DNA of 40,627 bases from Porticoccaceae bacterium (GTDB taxonomy: Bacteria; Pseudomonadota; Gammaproteobacteria; Pseudomonadales; Porticoccaceae): assembly GCA_029246925.1 (NCBI GenBank), contig JAQWMF010000054.1:1-40627 (forward strand). Direction: 5' to 3'. The position numbers and the translations under genes were made by a program. The notes below the pieces were generated by a model that did not search any database, was not told the origin of the DNA, and saw only the letters and a list, made by a program, of their open reading frames with translations. Below are positions 28,377 through 36,788 of the stretch, piece by piece. Within the stretch, counting starts at the first letter, position 1. Every line of letters begins with the position of its first letter.

Positions 28377-29435
28377 TTATGGTTTTTTAGGTGCGGACTG
28401 ATAATCTTTAACACGCTGTTCAATCTGAAATTTTCTCACCGCCTCAATATGCTGACTTATAGTATCAGAAAAATGATGGCTACCATCACCTCGAGCGACA
28501 AAATATAAACTGGAACCGGACTCTGGATGTAGCGCCGCCTCAATTGAAGCCAAACCGGGCATAGCTATTGGCGTAGGCGGCAGCCCATCAATTCTATAGG
28601 TGTTGTAAGGCGTGAAATTCCTCAGATCACTGCGACGAATATTCCCTTCATAGCTATCACCCATGCCATAGATTACCGTTGGGTCAGTTTGTAATCGCAT
28701 CCCTTGCTGTAAGCGGCGAACAAATACGCCGGCAATATCTGCTCTCTCATCAGCTTGACCAGTCTCTTTTTCAATAATTGAGGCCATAATTAAAGCCTCA
28801 TAGGGCGTTTTGTAAGGCAAATCACTAGCTTTCGACTGCCATGCAAGTTCAAGCTCTGCCTGCATACGGCTATGAGCCTGCTTCAAGATAGAAAAAACAT
28901 TATCGTTTTTACTGTAATAATAGGTATCTGGAAAAAACCATCCCTCAGGATGATCTATATCGGCACCAATTTTTGAGAACAATTCCAGCTGATACATATT
29001 TTTTACAAATGCGAATTGCGGAATTTCTGCTAGCTGTGATATCCACTGCTTGAATGACCAGCCCTCGAGAAAAGTAATACTGTGCTGAGCAACATCACCC
29101 TGAAAAAATTTATTGATTAGGGTATTTGGTGTATCTACTGAAGAAATCCAATAGTCTCCTGCCTGAACCTGATCCTTTTTAACCAGCCTTGCCCAACCTG
29201 TTACTAGAAGAGGATAATTGATGATCTGCTGGTTGCTAAGCTGATTGTTGACAAGTTTTAGATTACTCCCTTTTTCAATAGAGAACAGATACCTACCCTG
29301 AAAATCCAAAACAATATCGCCTGATAAGGTAATCGGATTATTTAATTGATTCCACACAAACAGATAGCTCACCCCAAAAAAAATAGGGAAAAGCAAACTA
29401 AATACTATAAGTAAACGACATTGAAATTTTTTCAT
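28377..29435 (-). CDS. mltG: Endolytic murein transglycosylase
   Basis: An inner-membrane protein of 352 aa that cleaves nascent peptidoglycan and ends glycan strands. It has one N-terminal membrane helix (about 7-28: LLIVFSLLFPIFFGVSYLFVW), then a LysM-like region (VKKDQVQAGDYWI), and the YceG/MltG catalytic domain. The active-site Glu is in ASIIEKETGQADERA, followed by VFVRRLQQGMRLQTDPTV, YGMG, and TPYNTYRIDGLPPTPIAMPG. The ATG overlaps the pabC stop by four bases (ATGA), as in the usual pabC-mltG-tmk-holB order. Confidence 0.95.
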   Translation of the reverse strand: MKKFQCRLLIVFSLLFPIFFGVSYLFVWNQLNNPITLSGDIVLDFQGRYLFSIEKGSNLKLVNNQLSNQQIINYPLLVTGWARLVKKDQVQAGDYWISSVDTPNTLINKFFQGDVAQHSITFLEGWSFKQWISQLAEIPQFAFVKNMYQLELFSKIGADIDHPEGWFFPDTYYYSKNDNVFSILKQAHSRMQAELELAWQSKASDLPYKTPYEALIMASIIEKETGQADERADIAGVFVRRLQQGMRLQTDPTVIYGMGDSYEGNIRRSDLRNFTPYNTYRIDGLPPTPIAMPGLASIEAALHPESGSSLYFVARGDGSHHFSDTISQHIEAVRKFQIEQRVKDYQSAPKKP

Positions 29436-30325
29436 TGATATTGTGGATATAACTCAATTAGCTTTTTGCGTAGCATAAGAGTTTGTTGATCTATTGGCAA
29501 AGACTTAACCCATTGATTTTGATGATTATACATTGACCCTACAGAGGCTAACCCTCTAATTGAATTGCAAGTCAGTAAAACCTGAGACTGAATAAGCTCA
29601 TCCCTACTTATTTGGGAAATGGAAACTGGAATCTCACAGGCAGGAAAGATTTCCTCAATCATCACTGATCGCATGACACCAGCAACACCTACCTCTTTAA
29701 GACAGGGTGTTATCCACTGACCTGAATTATTTTTAATAAATACATTAGCTGATATTGCCTCAACTAAGCAATTAGACTGATTAAACATCAATCCTTCATC
29801 ATAATTCTCACAGCGCCATTCATTTCGAGCAACAATTTGATCAAGTCGATTAAGGTGCTTAATACCCGCGAGAGGCTGATTGGCCGACAATCTATGCTGA
29901 CAAAATCGAACAGAAAGTGGTTGAGTGCGGTAATATGAAATATCTTCAGGTAAATTGGAATAACTACAGATAACAGTGGGCTCAACCCTCTTTGGCGACT
30001 TATAACCACGCCCGCCTATTCCAGCAGTGACCATTACTTTGACCACACCCTCAGAGACAGACTCTGCTTTCAACTGATCTACAAATGAATTAACGTACTG
30101 CAAAATAACCGTAGATTCGATAGGAATATCAAGAGCATTAGCGCCATCAGCAAACCTAGAAAGATGACGGTCGACTAATCTTAGCTGCGATTGATTAAGT
30201 AAAATGCTTTCAAATAAACCATGCCCATAGGCGAGGCCACGATCACTGAGAAGGCTCAAAGGTAAGCTGTCAGCAACAGGCTGACCATTAAGGCTGAACA
30301 AAGAGTTTGAATTTACCATAGCCAT
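29432..30325 (-). CDS. pabC: Aminodeoxychorismate lyase
   Basis: A PLP enzyme of folate synthesis that makes p-aminobenzoate and pyruvate from aminodeoxychorismate, about 297 aa, class IV aminotransferase fold. It shows LLSDRGLAYGHGLFESI near residue 25, the catalytic Lys in GIKHLNRLDQIVARNEW, and the SNCLVEAISANVFI stretch that holds PLP. I use the ATG at 30325 in place of a TTG one codon earlier. No ribosome-binding site is clear, and an ATG at 30319 is also possible. It follows the acpP terminator directly, with no fabF between. Confidence 0.92.
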   Translation of the reverse strand: MAMVNSNSLFSLNGQPVADSLPLSLLSDRGLAYGHGLFESILLNQSQLRLVDRHLSRFADGANALDIPIESTVILQYVNSFVDQLKAESVSEGVVKVMVTAGIGGRGYKSPKRVEPTVICSYSNLPEDISYYRTQPLSVRFCQHRLSANQPLAGIKHLNRLDQIVARNEWRCENYDEGLMFNQSNCLVEAISANVFIKNNSGQWITPCLKEVGVAGVMRSVMIEEIFPACEIPVSISQISRDELIQSQVLLTCNSIRGLASVGSMYNHQNQWVKSLPIDQQTLMLRKKLIELYPQYQ

Positions 30326-30372
30326 CAACAGTTAAAGTTATATTGGCTATTATGACAAATATTTGACGCATA

Positions 30373-30404
30373 AAAAAACCGCCCCCTGTTGGGAGCGGTT
30401 TTTT
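30373..30404 (-). terminator. Strong intrinsic terminator after acpP
   Basis: On the plus strand AAAAAACCGC(C)CCC (30373-30386) pairs with GGG(A)GCGGTTTTTT (30391-30404) around a TGTT loop, with one mismatch. Read on the minus strand it is a G+C stem followed by TTTTTTT. It ends the acpP transcript and isolates it from pabC. Its A/T-symmetric form could also work on the other strand. Confidence 0.9.
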
Positions 30405-30415
30405 CGAAATCGGAA

Positions 30416-30649
30416 TTACCCGTTGGCTTGAATATAATCAACCGCATCTTTAACCGTTGCGATTTTTTCAGCATCTTCATCGGGAATCTCTGCGTCGAAT
30501 TCCTCTTCAAGAGCCATAATCAATTCAACAGTATCCAGAGAATCCGCCCCTAGGTCTTCAACAAAAGATGAAGTTGATTGGACATCATCTTCTTTAACGC
30601 CAAGTTGCTCAGCGACCATTTTAATTACGCGTTCTTCAATGTTACTCAT
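30416..30649 (-). CDS. acpP: Acyl carrier protein
   Basis: A small acidic carrier of fatty-acid intermediates, 77 aa, four-helix bundle. Serine 37 in [10 protein letters not shown] takes the 4'-phosphopantetheine arm. Sequence and length are those of a typical gammaproteobacterial AcpP. A strong AAGGAG lies before the ATG. It is flanked by fabG upstream and a strong terminator downstream. In Pseudomonas and E. coli fabF follows at once. Here it does not. Confidence 0.98.
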   Translation of the reverse strand: MSNIEERVIKMVAEQLGVKEDDVQSTSSFVEDLGADSLDTVELIMALEEEFDAEIPDEDAEKIATVKDAVDYIQANG

Positions 30650-30670
30650 CGTTGTGTATCTCCTTTCAAG

Positions 30671-30733
30671 AAACCAGATGGTTTATTTAAAATAAGGCCT
30701 GAACCTTAAGTTACCAAATTCATAGTGTTCAGG
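30671..30733 (-). promoter_or_regulatory. Inverted repeats in the acpP leader
   Basis: AAACC/GGTTT with a four-base loop (30671-30684) lies just upstream of the AAGGAG site, and CCTGAAC/GTTCAGG (30698-30704 and 30727-30733) lies further upstream with a 22-base loop. They may shape or control the acpP leader. A clear acpP promoter was not found in the 161-base fabG-acpP gap. Confidence 0.3.
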
Positions 30734-30810
30734 TCGCGCATTTTACCGTAGATATATTAAAATGCTAGTCCGAACAACAAAAAAATTACGATTTACGCCA
30801 AATATGGCGA

Positions 30811-31554
30811 TTAACCCATGTACATACCGCCATTTACATGGATAGTTTCTCCAGTGATATAGGCTGCTGAATCACTAACTAAGAAACTCACCACTGAAGC
30901 AATCTCATTGGGATCACCCAATCTTCCTAGAGGTACTTGGCTAAGCATAGACTCTTTATGAACATCCGACAGGTCTTTAGTCATATCCGTGGCAATAAAT
31001 CCCGGTGCCACAGTGTTGACAGTGATACCTCTAGAGCCAACCTCCTTAGCTAGAGATCTAGCAAAACCAGCGACACCAGCTTTGGTCGCAGAATAATTGG
31101 TCTGACCCGCATTACCCATAGAACCAACTACCGAGCTAATATTAACAATACGACCCCAGCGTGCTCTGGTCATAGGCTTTAAACAGGCTTTAGATAAATG
31201 GAATATAGAAGATAGATTAGTGTCTATAACATCAAACCACTCATCATCTTTCATACGCAATAAAAGATTATCTTTAGTAATACCTGCATTATTAATAAGA
31301 ATAGTAGGTGCAGAAAATTTTTCACCCACCTGCTCTAACAAATCGCTAATTGACTGACTATCAGTCACATTGAGCACCATACCAGCACCATTGATGCCCT
31401 GATCCTTAAAGCGCTGATCAATTTTTTCAGCACCTGAAGCTGAGGTAGCCGTACCTATAACTGTATACCCTTGATTGCCCAACTGATCTGAAATAGCCGC
31501 ACCAATTCCTCGGCTAGCACCTGTTACAAGGCAAACTTTTTGTTCTGTTGTCAT
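30811..31554 (-). CDS. fabG: 3-oxoacyl-ACP reductase
   Basis: An NADPH-dependent short-chain dehydrogenase of 247 aa, the first reduction of each fatty-acid elongation round. It has the cofactor motif GASRGIGAAI near residue 12, NNAG, the catalytic Ser in INISSVVG, YSATKAG with the Tyr/Lys pair, and the ending TGETIHVNGGMYM. AGGAG precedes the ATG at good distance. It lies 18 bases after fabD, so they are co-transcribed. Confidence 0.98.
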   Translation of the reverse strand: MTTEQKVCLVTGASRGIGAAISDQLGNQGYTVIGTATSASGAEKIDQRFKDQGINGAGMVLNVTDSQSISDLLEQVGEKFSAPTILINNAGITKDNLLLRMKDDEWFDVIDTNLSSIFHLSKACLKPMTRARWGRIVNISSVVGSMGNAGQTNYSATKAGVAGFARSLAKEVGSRGITVNTVAPGFIATDMTKDLSDVHKESMLSQVPLGRLGDPNEIASVVSFLVSDSAAYITGETIHVNGGMYMG

Positions 31555-31572
31555 GCTCTACTCCTGTGAGGA

Positions 31573-32505
31573 CTATATTATTGCAAGTGCAGCATCAAAA
31601 TCAGCTGCGCTTTCAGTGGCTACCGCCGTTAAATCACGATCAATTCGCTTGGACAAGCCGCTCAAAACCTTACCTGGGCCGCACTCAACCAAGGTGCTAG
31701 CGCCACTTTTTTTCAACTGTTTAACGCAGTCAACCCATTTAACCGGACTGTATATCTGCTCAAGCATTAACTCCTTAATAACTTGAGGATCCTGTTCATT
31801 TTGCGCATGAACATTATGCATTATAGGCACTTCTGGCGCTCTAAATGTAACAGAATTAACCATTTCAGCGAGGTTATCCGCCGCAGGCTTCATTAATGAG
31901 GTATGGAACGGCGCACTTACAGGTAATGGCAAGGCACGTTTAGCGCCGGCAGATTTACAAATGTCCATAGCGCGCTCAACAGCATCATTCGAACCTGCTA
32001 TAACCACCTGCCCCGGTGCATTAAAGTTAACCGCATCGACTACGCCCAAGGTATTAGCTTCCGTGCAGGCATCTAAAATTGCCTGATCGTCCAGACCAAT
32101 AATTGCCGCCATAGCACCCTGACCTACTGGAACTGCCTGTTGCATAAATTTACCACGGGCCTCTACGATTCTAAGCCCATCCGCAAAGTCGATCACATTA
32201 GCACAGACCAAAGCTGACCACTCACCAAGACTATGACCCGCCATCTGGCTCGGTACAGCACCCTGCTTTTCATTCCACAGTCGCCATATAGCAACACTAC
32301 AGGTTAAAAGAATAGGCTGAGTGCGCTGGGTAAGGTTGATATCTTCCTGAGCGCCCTGCTGAATCAATTGCCATATATCATAACCAAGCACCTCAGATGC
32401 CTCGTTAAAGGTCTTTTCAATAATAGGGTTTTGCTCAGCTAGTTCAGCTAGCATGCCTATTTTCTGAGAGCCCTGACCGGGGAAAACAAACGCTAAATTA
32501 GTCAT
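31573..32505 (-). CDS. fabD: Malonyl-CoA:ACP transacylase
   Basis: Moves malonyl groups from CoA to ACP, 310 aa. It has the N-terminal FPGQGSQKIGM, the nucleophile S92 in GHSLGEWSALV, a Gln in NFNAPGQVVIAG, and the active-site His in APFHTSLM. It lies between plsX and fabG with gaps of about 20 bases. No fabH lies between plsX and fabD, as in Pseudomonas and unlike E. coli. Confidence 0.98.
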   Translation of the reverse strand: MTNLAFVFPGQGSQKIGMLAELAEQNPIIEKTFNEASEVLGYDIWQLIQQGAQEDINLTQRTQPILLTCSVAIWRLWNEKQGAVPSQMAGHSLGEWSALVCANVIDFADGLRIVEARGKFMQQAVPVGQGAMAAIIGLDDQAILDACTEANTLGVVDAVNFNAPGQVVIAGSNDAVERAMDICKSAGAKRALPLPVSAPFHTSLMKPAADNLAEMVNSVTFRAPEVPIMHNVHAQNEQDPQVIKELMLEQIYSPVKWVDCVKQLKKSGASTLVECGPGKVLSGLSKRIDRDLTAVATESAADFDAALAII

Positions 32506-32527
32506 AATAGATACTCAATAATAGTTT

Positions 32528-33511
32528 TTAATGATTATTTTGGGCTAATAAAGGTGATAGCGCTGAGGGTAACTGGTGTCGAGCAGCATTAATCGCCCTC
32601 TCCAAAGCATTGGCAAAGCCTTGAACATCTGCACCGCCATGACTTTTTACCACAACACCATTAATACCTAACAGATAAGCACCATTAAATAAGGAAGGCT
32701 GTATAGATGCTTTCAGCTCGGCTAAACCACCTTTAAAATCAGCAGACAGAGCCGGAAGCTTTTGATAAATATGCCTGGCAACACCTTCGCTGGCTTTAAG
32801 TGCAACATTACCGCTAAATCCATCACAGACAATAACGTCTGCTAGACCTTGAAAAATACCATCGCCTTCAATAAAACCCTGATAATTTAAAGATTCGTCA
32901 GCCTCAAGCATTTCAGCGGTGGCCTGAACCAAATTATTGCCTTTTCCTGCCTCTAACCCAACATTTAACAAACGCAGGGTTGGATTATCAATTTCTAAGG
33001 CTAAATTAGCTGTATGAGAGCCTAAAACCGCAAACTGATAAAGTTGATCCGCAGAACAATCGACATTAGCCCCTAAATCAAGCATCAGCTTATTGCCGTT
33101 ATCAGTAGGAATTTCAGCACAGATAGCAGGACGTGAAATACCCGGCAATGTACCCAAAATAAACAGGCTTAGAGCCATTAAAACACCGGTATTACCGGCA
33201 CTAACACAGGCCTCAGCCTTACCCTCTTTAAGTGATGTAAGGGCAAGAGCCATAGAAGAATCTTGTTTAGAACGAACGGCAAACGACGGTTTGTCATGAC
33301 AATCAACCTGTGATGCACAATGACAAAGCTCGAGGCGAGATACAATACTGGGGCTTAGTGTTTTATCGATGCAATCCTGCAACGCAGAACGATCGCCAAA
33401 AACAAGAGCTGTGACATCAGAATGATGAGACAGCGCGCGAATAACAGCCTCCATAGTTACACTGGGCCCAAAATCACCGCCCATTGCATCTATGGAGATC
33501 TTAACATTCAT
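32528..33511 (-). CDS. plsX: Phosphate acyltransferase PlsX
   Basis: Turns acyl-ACP into acyl-phosphate for phospholipid synthesis, 327 aa, a peripheral membrane enzyme. Signature stretches: ISIDAMGGDFGP at the N-terminus, AGNTGVLMALSLF, LDLGANVDCSAD, GFSGNVALKASEGV and the ending VVKSHGGADVQGFANAL. It directly follows rpmF, and the rpmF-plsX-fabD-fabG run is probably one transcript. Confidence 0.97.
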   Translation of the reverse strand: MNVKISIDAMGGDFGPSVTMEAVIRALSHHSDVTALVFGDRSALQDCIDKTLSPSIVSRLELCHCASQVDCHDKPSFAVRSKQDSSMALALTSLKEGKAEACVSAGNTGVLMALSLFILGTLPGISRPAICAEIPTDNGNKLMLDLGANVDCSADQLYQFAVLGSHTANLALEIDNPTLRLLNVGLEAGKGNNLVQATAEMLEADESLNYQGFIEGDGIFQGLADVIVCDGFSGNVALKASEGVARHIYQKLPALSADFKGGLAELKASIQPSLFNGAYLLGINGVVVKSHGGADVQGFANALERAINAARHQLPSALSPLLAQNNH

Positions 33512-33529
33512 GGTCAGAAGACCGACGTA

Positions 33530-33709
33530 TTATTCAGCGGTGGTCTCAACCACTTTGCGACCACGATAAAAACCGTCAGCGGTCACATTATGACGAAGAT
33601 GCTTCTCGCCACTGGTTGCATCAGTAGATACAGTTGAAGCAGTTAATGCATCGTGCGAACGACGCATACCACGTCTTGAACGAGTTTTTCGACTTTTTTG
33701 AACAGCCAT
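33530..33709 (-). CDS. rpmF: 50S ribosomal protein L32
   Basis: Ribosomal protein of 59 aa, below usual length cut-offs for open-frame lists. Read from ATG at 33709 it starts [20 protein letters not shown], and it includes [20 protein letters not shown] and ends ETTAE. The basic N-terminus and the HLRH core are those of proteobacterial L32. It has no Cys residues, so this is the zinc-free form. The gene lies between yceD and plsX, the standard order, with GGAGAGTACCC just before the start. Confidence 0.97.
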   Translation of the reverse strand: MAVQKSRKTRSRRGMRRSHDALTASTVSTDATSGEKHLRHNVTADGFYRGRKVVETTAE

Positions 33710-33740
33710 GGGTACTCTCCTTAAAAAATATTAACAGCTA

Positions 33741-34247
33741 CTATCTTTTGAGCTGCTGTAAAACACTAAAGGGACTGTCTATAGCAGTCTCTTCCAAATT
33801 AGCATCAGCCTTTGAATTAAAGGCGCTACCTGTACATTCTTCAATCTTGTGATAATTAACGATTGGCAGTGCTAAAAGCACTTCATCCTCAATCACAACA
33901 TTTAAATCTGCTATTTTATCAACTACGATCCAAGGTTCGTAGTCAGGGGCAACATTGGCTATATGATCTTCAGACCAAACAACCTGTAGCGCAATAGCAG
34001 CATTAACCTCTACATTGACCAAATCTAAGCACCGCTGACAAACCAAATCAACACAAACAGATGCCTTACCAGTAACCATTGATTGTCGTGACTCATCTAA
34101 TGAAAACTGAAGGGATGCTTTTAAAGCACCAGAAACAGCTTCTACTGAATCGTTCAACCTGGTTAAATCCTTAGTAGCAAATTCACCCTCAAGCGCTATT
34201 CCTTGAGCGGCTAATTTGCGAGGATCTATCTGAGTAGGCAATGCCAT
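33741..34247 (-). CDS. yceD: YceD/DUF177-family 23S rRNA accumulation protein
   Basis: A 168-aa protein of the DUF177 family. In E. coli and in plants it is linked to 23S rRNA accumulation, and its gene nearly always precedes rpmF. The CVDLVCQRCLDLV stretch near residue 60 is the conserved Cys motif. ALPIVNYH and SPFSVLQQLKR near the end also fit. The open frame starts at TTG 34265. I prefer the ATG at 34247 (MALPTQIDPRKLA), which fits the family N-terminus. No good ribosome-binding site is visible. It is divergent from maf. Confidence 0.9.
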   Translation of the reverse strand: MALPTQIDPRKLAAQGIALEGEFATKDLTRLNDSVEAVSGALKASLQFSLDESRQSMVTGKASVCVDLVCQRCLDLVNVEVNAAIALQVVWSEDHIANVAPDYEPWIVVDKIADLNVVIEDEVLLALPIVNYHKIEECTGSAFNSKADANLEETAIDSPFSVLQQLKR

Positions 34248-34362
34248 AGTTTTCGACGCTATCAAGTTAGGCGCGCATAATAGGGTTAAGACTGTGAATA
34301 GTCAAAGAAAATCGCTTAAAATAGCCTCATATAAGCATTATTATCATAAGAGAAACTGACCC

Positions 34363-34965
34363 ATGGCCGAACCCTTAATACTGGCATCATCATCTATCTA
34401 TAAAAAAATGCTACTAGAGCGATTAAATATTAGCTTTACCTGTGAATCACCTAACACCAATGAACAGCCATTGCCTAATGAAACACCAAAGTCACTGGCT
34501 ATTAGGCTCGCAAAAGAAAAGGCGCTAGCCGTTCTCGCCACAAACCCCAGTGCCATAGTTATAGGCACCGATCAGGTTGGAGAGCTTAATGGCACCATTG
34601 TAGGCAAACCAGGTAACTTTGATCAGGCCCGACATCAGCTGGCACAGCAGTCTGGACAAACTGTCTATTTTCATTCGGCTGTATCGGTTGTTAAAACCCT
34701 TGCTAGCGGGGAAATAGCCAATAAATCAACAATAAACACCACGCGCGTGGTATTTAAACAACTATCGATTATTCAAATTGAAAACTACCTGCACCAAGAA
34801 AAACCCTTTGACTGTGCAGGAAGCTTTAAATCAGAAGGCTTCGGGATTAGTCTTTTCAGTAGCATCAATAGCGACGACCCAACCTCACTGGTAGGATTGC
34901 CGCTAATAAGCCTGTACTCGATGCTAGAGGAATATGGCCTTACAGCAAGTAATAACACAAATTAG
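34363..34965 (+). CDS. Maf-like nucleotide pyrophosphatase (YceF type)
   Basis: A house-cleaning enzyme of 200 aa. YceF-type Maf proteins hydrolyse N7-methyl-GTP. It has the N-terminal LILASSSIYKKMLLERL (family form LASxSPxR) and the metal-binding IVIGTDQVGELNG near residue 67. KPGNFDQARHQL follows, and CAGSFKSEGFGISLF comes before the end. The gene is divergent from yceD. In the usual order sppA and gph follow. Here the next gene is a broken lipoprotein on the opposite strand, whose repaired end would overlap the maf stop by three bases. Confidence 0.9.
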   Translation: MAEPLILASSSIYKKMLLERLNISFTCESPNTNEQPLPNETPKSLAIRLAKEKALAVLATNPSAIVIGTDQVGELNGTIVGKPGNFDQARHQLAQQSGQTVYFHSAVSVVKTLASGEIANKSTINTTRVVFKQLSIIQIENYLHQEKPFDCAGSFKSEGFGISLFSSINSDDPTSLVGLPLISLYSMLEEYGLTASNNTN

Positions 34966-35868
34966 TTATCTTGGGCGCTAGAAATTGTGATTTCTTGTTC
35001 CTCTCCATATGCTCCTTCACCGCCCTGAAGAAATAACTTTAAGGTATATATATGGGTAGTTTTTTCCGACTGCTCTGAACAAGGAGGCACTCAAATTACT
35101 AATTATTTTGGTGAGAGGTGATTCATTCGTTGTAGCATAAATAGACTCTAAACCTGAAATTGCCGCTAGAGCATTACCACAGCCATTTCCAACCTGAAAG
35201 TCCTTATCACTTGAAATAATTGGCTTGGGTTCAATAAATGTAATGTCTTTATCTTCTTCACAAAGAGCACGTGCCACCTTTCTATTTTCACTACTAATGG
35301 TAGCTTGAAGGTCTTTGGCAGATATATTTTTAATTATACTTGGCATGATAAGCCGATCTTGCTCGAACTTTACGCCCAAATTGTATGAAGACAAAGAAGA
35401 TAGTGGAGTAATAAAATTGCGTATCTGTTGGTTATTATCTGCACTATCAGTTTCTGACCCTATAAAAATAGTACTGTAAATTTGCCTATCACCGAAGGAT
35501 ACTTTTTTACGTTTCGCTTCATCGATATAATCAGGTGTTTTAGGATCTATATCAATAACTCTAGTAATGAGCATACCTTTGTAGCCCTTAATGCCTAATT
35601 CATAAGAGCCATCTGACATTACTTTTGTTCTATTAAGCTCCTCACCGGATTGAGAATAGGCAACTACCCAAAGATTATTTTCTGAAGTAACAGGCCCAAG
35701 TACTACTTTTCCAGTAATAGTTACTGTTTCAGGCTGTTCTTAGTCTTCAACTAGTGGGGTTTTATTGATGGTATCTGGTTGAAAATTTGGATCTTTCTTA
35801 GGGCTACAGCTTGTAACCATCAAAAGTATACCTAGCACAAAAAAAGCCCGAAAAGCTAATTGTCGCAT
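34962..35868 (-). pseudogene. Broken lipoprotein gene (in-frame TAA and probable frameshift)
   Basis: Read from ATG at 35868 the frame gives a lipoprotein signal, hydrophobic FRAFFVLGILLMVTSC with the lipobox Cys at residue 21, then PKKDPNFQPDT. An in-frame TAA stops it at codon 43 (35740-35742). Beyond it the same frame stays open to 35017 with VTITGKVVLGPV and SDGSYELGIKGYKG, a carboxypeptidase-regulatory or Ig-like surface-domain look. Near the end, dropping one A from the A6 tract (35060-35065) joins LFRAVGK to TTHIYTLKLFLQGG and a Glu-rich tail ending SSAQDN with a stop at 34962-34964. So both ends of an original gene of about 300 codons are still seen. The frame from ATG 35619 could still make a 200-aa piece. 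No known function. Sequencing error at one site is possible. Confidence 0.65.
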
Positions 35869-36131
35869 TTTTTCTCCATTCCATTGGACGATTGTCAAGT
35901 TTCTAAAAAAACACAACATCCTTGCTGTGTATAACTACATTCAAGATAGTAAGAATATCTATTTTTTTTAAAATATATTGTTCTTTTAGGGATAAAATAT
36001 ACAATATAGTATAATCTTTCAAAGTGAAGTAAGAAGTATTGGGGTATTAGACTCGAATAGGAAAACCCCTTGCTAACGAAAGAGAAGAAAAAATCTTATT
36101 TTAATTTAATAATAATCTTTAACTAATTGTT

Positions 36132-36788
36132 TTAAATGTATTTTCTAATTTCGGAAAAGCAATCTATACAGGCTACAGGATTGTATTTTGAAAGCCGATC
36201 TGCATGATGCGCCCCATAACTGACGCCAAGCCTAGGCATATTTATACGTTGCGCCATATCCATATCATACTCAGTATCACCTACCATTAGCGCCTGATCA
36301 GCTGTTACATTGAATGCCTCAAGTAGCTCTGCCAGCATCAGTGGATCTGGCTTGGATGCCGTTTCATCGGCGCAGCGTGAATCGTGGAACAAATCATCGA
36401 TATTTGATGCTTTAAACGCTCTATTCAGTCCCGCTCTACTCTTACCAGTAGCCACTGTTAATTGATAGCCGGATTGCTTTAATCGGTTCAAAACTTCAAT
36501 CACATAAGGAAAAAAATCACTTGGGCCAGCATTTTTAGTTCGATAATATTCTGAATAACTGGCAGTGATCTTGCCAACCATCTGCTCATCAGCATCGGGA
36601 AACAATCGAGAAGCAGCCTCTCTAAGACCAAGACCAATGATGTCGGCGGCCTCATCAAAGGTGGGCACCCTAAGGTTATTTAATCTGGCAGCCTCCTGCA
36701 TACAATGAGCAATACGTGATACTGAATCGCAAAGAGTGCCATCCCAATCAAAAATTAGTAGTTTATATTTATGCTTCATACTGTTCAT
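36132..36788 (-). CDS. gph: HAD-family phosphatase, phosphoglycolate phosphatase-like
   Basis: A 218-aa HAD hydrolase. It has nucleophile motif FDWDGTLCDS near residue 13, motif II TVATGKSRAGL, motif III Lys in ASKPDPLML, and motif IV MVGDTEYDMDMA. A helical cap lies between motifs I and II. Position after rluC fits the usual rluC-gph order. Phosphoglycolate is the likely substrate by family, but close relatives act on other sugar phosphates. The ATG overlaps the rluC stop by four bases (ATGA). An ATG three codons on is also possible. The 263 bases downstream of its stop toward the broken lipoprotein are A+T-rich with no gene seen. Confidence 0.85.
   Translation of the reverse strand: MNSMKHKYKLLIFDWDGTLCDSVSRIAHCMQEAARLNNLRVPTFDEAADIIGLGLREAASRLFPDADEQMVGKITASYSEYYRTKNAGPSDFFPYVIEVLNRLKQSGYQLTVATGKSRAGLNRAFKASNIDDLFHDSRCADETASKPDPLMLAELLEAFNVTADQALMVGDTEYDMDMAQRINMPRLGVSYGAHHADRLSKYNPVACIDCFSEIRKYI

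Noticed and set aside
30325-30510. 61-codon minus-strand frame overlapping acpP and its terminator
   Set aside because: Out of frame with acpP, runs through the terminator hairpin, and has no family features. It does not represent a remnant of fabF.
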